A stretch of DNA of 47,295 nt. Origin: Rhodopila globiformis (lineage in GTDB: Bacteria; Pseudomonadota; Alphaproteobacteria; Acetobacterales; Acetobacteraceae). Location: contig NZ_NHRY01000063.1 in the NCBI RefSeq assembly GCF_002937115.1, forward strand, positions 1-47,295, written 5' to 3'. Numbering within the stretch: position 1 is the first letter of the stretch; every line of letters starts with the position of its first letter. A program made the position numbers and the translations under genes. A model generated the notes under the pieces. It was not told where the DNA came from, made no database searches, and was given only the letters and a program-made list of their open reading frames with translations. Shown piece after piece: positions 42,707-47,295 of the stretch.

Positions 42707-43600
42707 TCAGGCCTTTTCCGGCAATGGAATCCCGGTCAGCGCCTGCCAGACCCGAATCACGAAGGCGTCGTCCTTGCCGCCCTGCCCGTTCGCCGCCGCG
42801 GCCAGGAACAGCTGATGCGCCGCGGCGGCCAGCGGCAGCGGGAAGGTCAGCGCCCGCGCCTGGTCCAGCACGATGCCCAGGTCCTTGACGAAAATGTTCA
42901 CCGCCGACAGCGGCGTGTCGTCGCCGGCGAGGATGTGCGGCACGCGGTTCTGCCACATCCACGAACTGCCGGCGGATTCGGAAATTACCTTGAACAGCGT
43001 CTCAGGCTCCGCCCCGGCGCGGATGCCCAGCGCCAGCGCCTCGGCCGCGGTGGCGATGTGCACGCCGGCCAGCAGCTGGTTGACCATCTTGACCGTGCTG
43101 CCGACACCGATGTCCGCGCCCAGCCGCCAGACGCGGGTGGAGATCGCCTCCAGCACCGGCTGTGCCCGGGCGAAGGCCGCCTCGGACCCCGAGGCCATCA
43201 CCGTCATCGTCCCTGCCCGTGCGCCGACAGCGCCGCCGGAGACCGGGCTGTCGAGCATCAGGAAGCCGGCGTCCTCGATCTTCCGCCCCAGCGCCCGGGC
43301 CGATTCCGGCGCCACGGTGGCGCAGCACAGCACCACGCCGCCCTTCGCCAGGCGCGGCAGGCAGCCCTGCTCGCCCAGCAGCACCTGCTCGGTCTGCGCG
43401 GCGTTCACGACGAAGACGACCACCGCCTGAAGATCCGCCGGCAGCGCGTCGGGCGAGTCCACCGCGGCCCCGCCGGCGGCGGTGAATGCGTCGCGGCTTT
43501 CCGCCCGCAAATCGCAGCCGGTGACGGCGTGGCCCTTGTTCAGCAGGTTCAGGGCCGCCCCCATCCCCATGGTGCCGAGACCGATGACGCCGACTTTCAT
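42707..43600 (-). CDS. 3-hydroxyisobutyrate dehydrogenase-family oxidoreductase
   Basis: A 297-residue beta-hydroxyacid dehydrogenase. The N-terminus VGVIGLGTMGMGAALNLLNKGH is the NAD(P) Rossmann motif; DSPVSGGAVGARAGTMTVMASG is the substrate-binding signature, and KMVNQLLAGVHIATAAEALALG carries the catalytic Lys (VKMVNQ). The C-terminal helical domain has SSWMWQNRVP and FVKDLGIVLDQAR. The sequence is close to the L-threonate/tartronate-semialdehyde branch, but the substrate is not certain. GGGAGG precedes the ATG at 43600. Confidence 0.92.
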   Translation of the reverse strand: MKVGVIGLGTMGMGAALNLLNKGHAVTGCDLRAESRDAFTAAGGAAVDSPDALPADLQAVVVFVVNAAQTEQVLLGEQGCLPRLAKGGVVLCCATVAPESARALGRKIEDAGFLMLDSPVSGGAVGARAGTMTVMASGSEAAFARAQPVLEAISTRVWRLGADIGVGSTVKMVNQLLAGVHIATAAEALALGIRAGAEPETLFKVISESAGSSWMWQNRVPHILAGDDTPLSAVNIFVKDLGIVLDQARALTFPLPLAAAAHQLFLAAAANGQGGKDDAFVIRVWQALTGIPLPEKA

Positions 43601-43859
43601 CTCCGTTTGCCTCCCGCTGATCCGCTCAGCCGGAAGATTGGGCCGATCCGGCGGAGAAAAGCAAAGCCGCGGCGCTGGGGGGCGGGGTAAGCGGATGCCG
43701 CGCCGCGGCAAGCCGGCTGAGGCCCGGCCTTCGCCGCCTGTTCAATGGCGCACACCCGGGCCGCCTTGCCGGAGACAGGACGTTGGCGCATGGTGCCAAT
43801 CGTCGCCCTCATCGCGGGATGCCGGCCGAGAGGCGTTCGACCAGGCAAGGGACGCGCCG

Positions 43860-44642
43860 ATGACGCAACGGTTTCCAGGGCCCGCGACGCGCCTCGGCGC
43901 CTTCGGGCCGGAGATCTGGATCGCCGATGGCCCGACGGTTCCGTTCTTCGGCTTCCCCTATCCAACCCGCATGGCCGTCGTGCGGCTTACCCAGGGCGGC
44001 CTGTTCGTATGGTCGCCGATTGCGCTGACGGCGGACCTGAAGGCCGAGGTCGAGGCGCTCGGCAATCCCCGGTTCCTCGTCTCGCCGAACAAGCTCCATC
44101 ACCTGTATCTCGCCGAATGGAAGACGGCCTATCCGCGGGCGACGCTGTTCGCCTCGCCCGGCCTGCGCCGCCGCCGCAAGGACCTGGCGTTCGATGACGA
44201 CCTGACCGACACGCCGGACCCTGGCTGGGCCAGGGAGATCGACCAGGTTCTGTTCAAGGGCAGCGTCGCGATGACCGAGGCGGTGTTCTTCCATCGCGCC
44301 AGCCGGACCGCGCTCTTTGCCGATCTCATTCAGAACCTGCCGCATGACTTCGTGAAGGGATGGCGCGGCGTCCTGGCCCGCCTCGGCGGCATCGTCGAGC
44401 CGAACCCCGGCGCGCCGAGCGACTGGCGGACGATTTTCCTCGACCGCAAGGCCGCACGCCGGGCGCTCGCGCGCATCCTCGCCTGGGACATCGAGCGCGT
44501 CATCATCGCCCACGGCACGCCGGCAGAGCAGGACGGACAGGCCTTCGTGCGCCGCGCCTTCGCCTGGCTTGCCGGGCCCGCGGCGCAACGCCACGCAACC
44601 GAGCGGAACGATGATCGAGATTTTGAAGGACTTCCCGGCTGA
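43860..44642 (+). CDS. DUF4336 protein (metallo-beta-lactamase-like)
   Basis: A 260-residue protein of the DUF4336 family: LGAFGPEIWIADGPTVPFFGFPYPTRMAVVRLTQGGLFVWSP, LVSPNKLHHLYLAEWKTAYPRA and IERVIIAHGTPAEQDG. The fold is a shortened metallo-beta-lactamase; the usual HxHxDH cluster is replaced by NKLHHLYLAEW and a terminal AHG. Function unknown. The start at 43860 has AGGCAAGGG some distance upstream. The 3' end overlaps the next gene by 32 bases, so the two are coexpressed. Confidence 0.88.
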   Translation: MTQRFPGPATRLGAFGPEIWIADGPTVPFFGFPYPTRMAVVRLTQGGLFVWSPIALTADLKAEVEALGNPRFLVSPNKLHHLYLAEWKTAYPRATLFASPGLRRRRKDLAFDDDLTDTPDPGWAREIDQVLFKGSVAMTEAVFFHRASRTALFADLIQNLPHDFVKGWRGVLARLGGIVEPNPGAPSDWRTIFLDRKAARRALARILAWDIERVIIAHGTPAEQDGQAFVRRAFAWLAGPAAQRHATERNDDRDFEGLPG

Positions 44643-44979
44643 CGCGGTCGCCGTCAGATGCAGCGGCTTCGTCGGCAAGTCTGACTACGACCAGATGCTC
44701 ATACCGGCGGTCCGGCAGGCGCTGGCGGCCAACGAGCAGTTGCGGCTTTATTACGAGATCGCCCCCGATTTCTCCGGCATTTCGCCGGGCGCCATGTGGG
44801 AGGATTTCTGGGTCGGCATGCGCCATCTGACACGCTGGAAACGGATAGCGGTCGTCACCGACGTTCCTTGGATCGGGCAGATGGTCCACATGTTCGGCTT
44901 CCTGATGCCCGGCGCGACGAAGGTGTTTCCGATCTCCGCAACGGCCGAGGCGCGTGCCTGGCTTGCGAGCGAGGCCTGA
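44611..44979 (+). CDS. SpoIIAA/STAS-like protein
   Basis: A 122-residue protein with the SpoIIAA-like (lipid-binding STAS/CRAL-TRIO type) pattern: MIEILKDFPADAVAVRCSGFVGKSDYDQMLIPAV, LRLYYEIAPDFSGISPGAMWEDFWVG, RWKRIAVVTDVPWIGQMVHMFGFL, and EARAWLAS. Such proteins are small cytoplasmic domains of unclear role, found singly. The ATG at 44611 lies inside the DUF4336 gene, implying translational coupling. Confidence 0.88.
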   Translation: MIEILKDFPADAVAVRCSGFVGKSDYDQMLIPAVRQALAANEQLRLYYEIAPDFSGISPGAMWEDFWVGMRHLTRWKRIAVVTDVPWIGQMVHMFGFLMPGATKVFPISATAEARAWLASEA

Positions 44980-45003
44980 TGCCAACCGGCGCGGCTGCTC
45001 TGT

Positions 45004-45106
45004 CGTCATGGCGGCTACCCGGAACAAGCCCGGGCACAGGCTCCGGGCGGCCATCCACGCCTGTCCGCAGCTTCAACACCGTAGGGCGGGGCCGGCCGCC
45101 ATGACG
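45004..45106. repeat. degenerate family-A repeat
   Basis: CGTCATGGCGGC (45004-45015) and GCCGCCATGACG (45095-45106) pair exactly, but inner arms have diverged (CCCGGAACAAGCCCGGGCAC). Related to the half copy at 29820-29866. Confidence 0.7.
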
Positions 45107-45237
45107 GGCTGAACCAGGCGTCCGGCACCGCATTTTCGAAGCCGTGCAGTCCCCCACCCCGCCCGCAGGCACCACGATGGATGAAAATGGCAGGCGCCGT
45201 TGCCCCACCGTCACGGCCGGTGCCGGCTTCACCGGCG

Positions 45238-45424
45238 GCAATCAAGCGAACACGGAGTTTCACGGTGTTTGCACGGAGTTGCACGGAGGAAGTGGATATT
45301 GCCCTTCGCGCGAAGCGCCTGAAATCCTCGGACGCTGCCACAGGGGCGACCATGCTGCGGGCGCCCCGGAAGACTCTGCGGAACTCCGTGCAAACACCGT
45401 GCAACTCCGTGTCAGCTTGATTGC
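45238..45424. repeat. 187-bp element with 43-bp inverted ends
   Basis: The left arm 45238-45280 and right arm 45382-45424 pair at 40 of 43 positions. Each begins GCAATCAAGC and contains the internal repeats CACGGAGTT and CACGGTGTTTGCACGGAGTT. The 101-base interior has no gene. The structure fits a MITE or a structured RNA element. Confidence 0.82.
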
Positions 45425-45643
45425 GGTGGCCAACCCGCCCCCGTCCCATCCTGGTCGGCAGGATGCCCCACACCGGATGTGCGGACCACACCACGGCGAC
45501 CCGGCCCAGCGCCGCCTCGGCCGGTCGCTTGCCAGCCAAACGCGTCTCCGCGACCAAGCGGCACCGTTCCCGGGCATGGCATTGGGCGCCCCCCGCACGC
45601 CGCGTCGCCGCCGCGGCAGCGGACCGCGGCGGCGGGCGAAATC

Positions 45644-46876
45644 CTACTGCGCCGCCTCGCCCGCCGCCACCGGTTCGGCGACGTTGGACCCGGCCATCAG
45701 GAACCCGCGCATGTTGCGGATCGCCTGCCGCAGCCGGTGGGTGTTCTCCACCAGGGCGATGCGGACGTAGCCCTCGCCGTGCTCGCCGAAGCCCAGGCCC
45801 GGCGCCACCGCCACCTTCGCCCGCTCCAGCAGCAGCTTGGAGAACTCGACGCTGCCCAGCGAGGCATACTTCGGCGGGATCGGCGCCCAGGCGAACATCG
45901 AGCCTTCCGGGCTCGGCACGTCCCACCCGGCCGCGTGCAGCCCCTTGATCAGCACGTCGCGGCGCTCGCGGTAGAGCGCGCGCATCTGCTCGACGCAGTC
46001 CTGCGGCCCGGTCAGCGCCGCCACCGCGGCCACCTGGATCGGCGTGAACGCGCCGTAGTCGAGGTACGACTTCATCCGCGTCAGCGCATTGATCAGCCGC
46101 GGGTTGCCGGCGGCGAAGCCCATCCGCCAGCCGGGCATCGAGTAGGTCTTCGACAGGCTGGTGAACTCCACCGCAATGTCCTTCGCCCCCGGCACCTGCA
46201 GGATCGACGGCGGGATCTTGTCGCCGAAATAGATCTCGGCATACGCCAGGTCGGACATAATCCAGATCTCATGCCGGCGGGCGAACGCCACGATCTCCTT
46301 GTAGAAGTCCAGGTCCGCCAGGTAGGCGGTCGGGTTCGACGGGAAATTCACGATCAGCGCCGTCGGCTTCGGCACCGAGTGCCGCACCGCCCGGTCCAGC
46401 GCCCGCAGCATGTCCTCGCCGGGGAAAGCCGGGATGCTGCGCACCGCCGCACCGGCGATGATGAAGCCGAACTGGTGGATCGGGTAGGACGGGTTCGGCA
46501 CCAGGATCGTGTCGCCCGGGCTGGTGATGGCCGACGCCAGGTTCGCCAGCCCTTCCTTCGAGCCCAGCGTCGCCACCACCTCGGTCTCCGGGTCCAGCTT
46601 CACGTCGAACCGGCGCTGGTAATAGCTCGCCAGCGCGCGGCGCAACCCGGGGATGCCCTTGCTGACGGAATAGCGGTGCGAGCGCGGGTCCTGCACCGTC
46701 TCGACCAGCTTGGCGACGATGTGCGGCGGCGTCGGACTGTCGGGGTTGCCCATGCCCAGGTCGATGATGTCCTCCCCGGCGGTGCGCGCCCGGGCCTTGG
46801 CCGTGTTCACCTCGGCGAAGACGTACGGCGGCAGGCGGCGGATTCGATGGAACTCGCCGGAGGAATCGATGCTCAT
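45644..46876 (-). CDS. PLP-dependent aminotransferase (AlaC/LL-DAP-type, class I)
   Basis: A 410-residue fold-type I aminotransferase. IIDLGMGNPDSPTPPHIV, GSKEGLANLASA, PNPSYPIHQFG, VNFPSNPTA (Asn and Pro of the cofactor pocket), SDLAYAEIYFG (Asp), SLSKTYSMPGWRMGF with the Schiff-base Lys at residue 243, and VRIALVEN near the end. It matches the alanine/glutamate-pyruvate (AlaC) and LL-diaminopimelate group of about 400 residues, so it may serve alanine or another amino acid. The ATG at 46876 has AGAAAGG upstream; a TTG at 46903 is less likely. An OmpA-like gene lies 27 bases upstream on the same strand. Confidence 0.93.
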   Translation of the reverse strand: MSIDSSGEFHRIRRLPPYVFAEVNTAKARARTAGEDIIDLGMGNPDSPTPPHIVAKLVETVQDPRSHRYSVSKGIPGLRRALASYYQRRFDVKLDPETEVVATLGSKEGLANLASAITSPGDTILVPNPSYPIHQFGFIIAGAAVRSIPAFPGEDMLRALDRAVRHSVPKPTALIVNFPSNPTAYLADLDFYKEIVAFARRHEIWIMSDLAYAEIYFGDKIPPSILQVPGAKDIAVEFTSLSKTYSMPGWRMGFAAGNPRLINALTRMKSYLDYGAFTPIQVAAVAALTGPQDCVEQMRALYRERRDVLIKGLHAAGWDVPSPEGSMFAWAPIPPKYASLGSVEFSKLLLERAKVAVAPGLGFGEHGEGYVRIALVENTHRLRQAIRNMRGFLMAGSNVAEPVAAGEAAQ

Positions 46877-46903
46877 GACGGGCCTTTCTGGAATGGAAGA
46901 CAA

Positions 46904-47295
46904 TTATTGTAGCAAACGTAGCGACGCGCCGCGACCGGAAGCTTCAGCGTTCACCCGCACGGCGTCGGACGGCACCCCGTCCGCTTTCAGCGCATCGGCG
47001 ATGGCCGTGGCGCGGGCGATGCCGACGCTCAGCGCGGCCGACTGCGCCGCCGGGTCGCTGGCGGCGGCGTCGCCATAGCCGGTGACGACGATCACGCCCT
47101 TGCCGCGCTTGCCGGCAAATGCCTTCACTTCATCCGCCGCCGGCGGCGACAGCGTGGTCGATCCCTCGACGAACACGATGGAGGCCGCCGTCACGCTGGG
47201 GCCCGCCGGCGGCATCGGTGGCGGCACCGCCGCGGCCACGCGCTCCGGACCGGCCTCGGGTGGCCGCGGCGGCGGGGCTTCGGGCAGGGCCGGCG
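46904..47295 (-). CDS. OmpA-like C-terminal domain protein (5' end outside window)
   Basis: The frame is open to the window edge, with Pro/Ala/Glu-rich codons (linker) before an OmpA/MotB-like domain: ASIVFVEGSTTLSPPAADEVKAFA, KGVIVVTGYGDAAASDPAAQSAALSVGIARATAIADAL, VRVNAEASGR. Such domains bind peptidoglycan in the periplasm. GYGDAA replaces the usual GHTD, so binding may be weakened. A GTG at 47239 is a possible internal start, but the Pro-rich sequence continues upstream without a stop. It ends 27 bases before the aminotransferase start and may be cotranscribed with it. Confidence 0.78.
   Translation of the reverse strand, partial: PALPEAPPPRPPEAGPERVAAAVPPPMPPAGPSVTAASIVFVEGSTTLSPPAADEVKAFAGKRGKGVIVVTGYGDAAASDPAAQSAALSVGIARATAIADALKADGVPSDAVRVNAEASGRGASLRLLQ

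Larger units (their letters stand above)
44980..45643. other. 664-bp repeat-rich gap before the aminotransferase end
   Basis: Contains a degenerate family-A repeat (45004-45106) and the 187-bp inverted-repeat element (45238-45424). The rest shows no gene. The hom gene that often follows this aminotransferase in alphaproteobacteria is not here. Confidence 0.5.

Overview
The window is high-GC bacterial chromosomal DNA. The gene families present (leuA with a peptide-leader attenuator, DUF3297, Rap1a/Tai, a remnant of a DUF3141/pta/ackA/fabI neighbourhood) and the many palindromic repeats built on CGTCATGGCC fit an alphaproteobacterium, probably Acetobacteraceae. That placement is an inference from gene content, not from a marker gene. 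No rRNA, tRNA or CRISPR array was seen.

Layout. 1-1218 is an intact ISAs1-type insertion sequence, followed by an AT-richer sulfotransferase-like gene. 2234-4005 is leuA behind a leader peptide with a run of Leu codons and two mutually exclusive hairpins. 4573-6956 holds a small lipoprotein, a PEP mutase/isocitrate lyase-family enzyme and a CaiB/BaiF CoA-transferase. 7201-10785 holds a radical SAM protein converging on a compact operon of carrier protein, MBOAT acyltransferase and SGNH/DltD-like protein; the carrier lacks its phosphopantetheine serine. 10865-15114 holds an AlgH-like protein, a DUF35/thiolase-like pair (the thiolase is frameshifted), a SnoaL-like protein and an M23 peptidase. 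15494-21220 is a decayed carbon-storage/overflow locus: patatin, a DUF3141 remnant, an alpha/beta hydrolase, DUF302, intact ackA, and a deletion that joined the 5' part of fabI to the 3' part of pta.

21221-23000 is a graveyard: a Nudix remnant, a palindromic element, a 157-bp element with perfect 29-bp inverted ends and an IS1634-like transposase remnant. 23001-32400 is ordinary metabolic and accessory DNA: two alpha/beta hydrolases, DUF3297, a VapBC-type toxin-antitoxin pair, a P450, a 2-hydroxyacid dehydrogenase, a DUF2382 stress protein, a Rap1a-like protein, queC, and moeB with a DsrE-like partner. 32401-38750 holds an IS110 remnant, an MHS-type transporter, a large GGDEF-EAL protein and an IS4-type remnant. 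38759-40985 is a flavin monooxygenase between inverted copies of a second repeat family. 41046-47295 holds an esterase, a Gln-rich secreted protein, a 3-hydroxyisobutyrate-dehydrogenase-like enzyme, DUF4336, a SpoIIAA-like protein, an aminotransferase and the end of an OmpA-like gene that runs off the window.

Two themes stand out. One is fine regulation and unusual protein modules: the leu attenuator, the carrier-MBOAT-SGNH operon with an Asp in place of Ser, and a DUF35/thiolase-like pair lacking the usual cysteines. The other is heavy repeat-driven erosion: at least three dispersed palindromic families, several collapsed by deletion, next to at least seven broken genes or transposase remnants.
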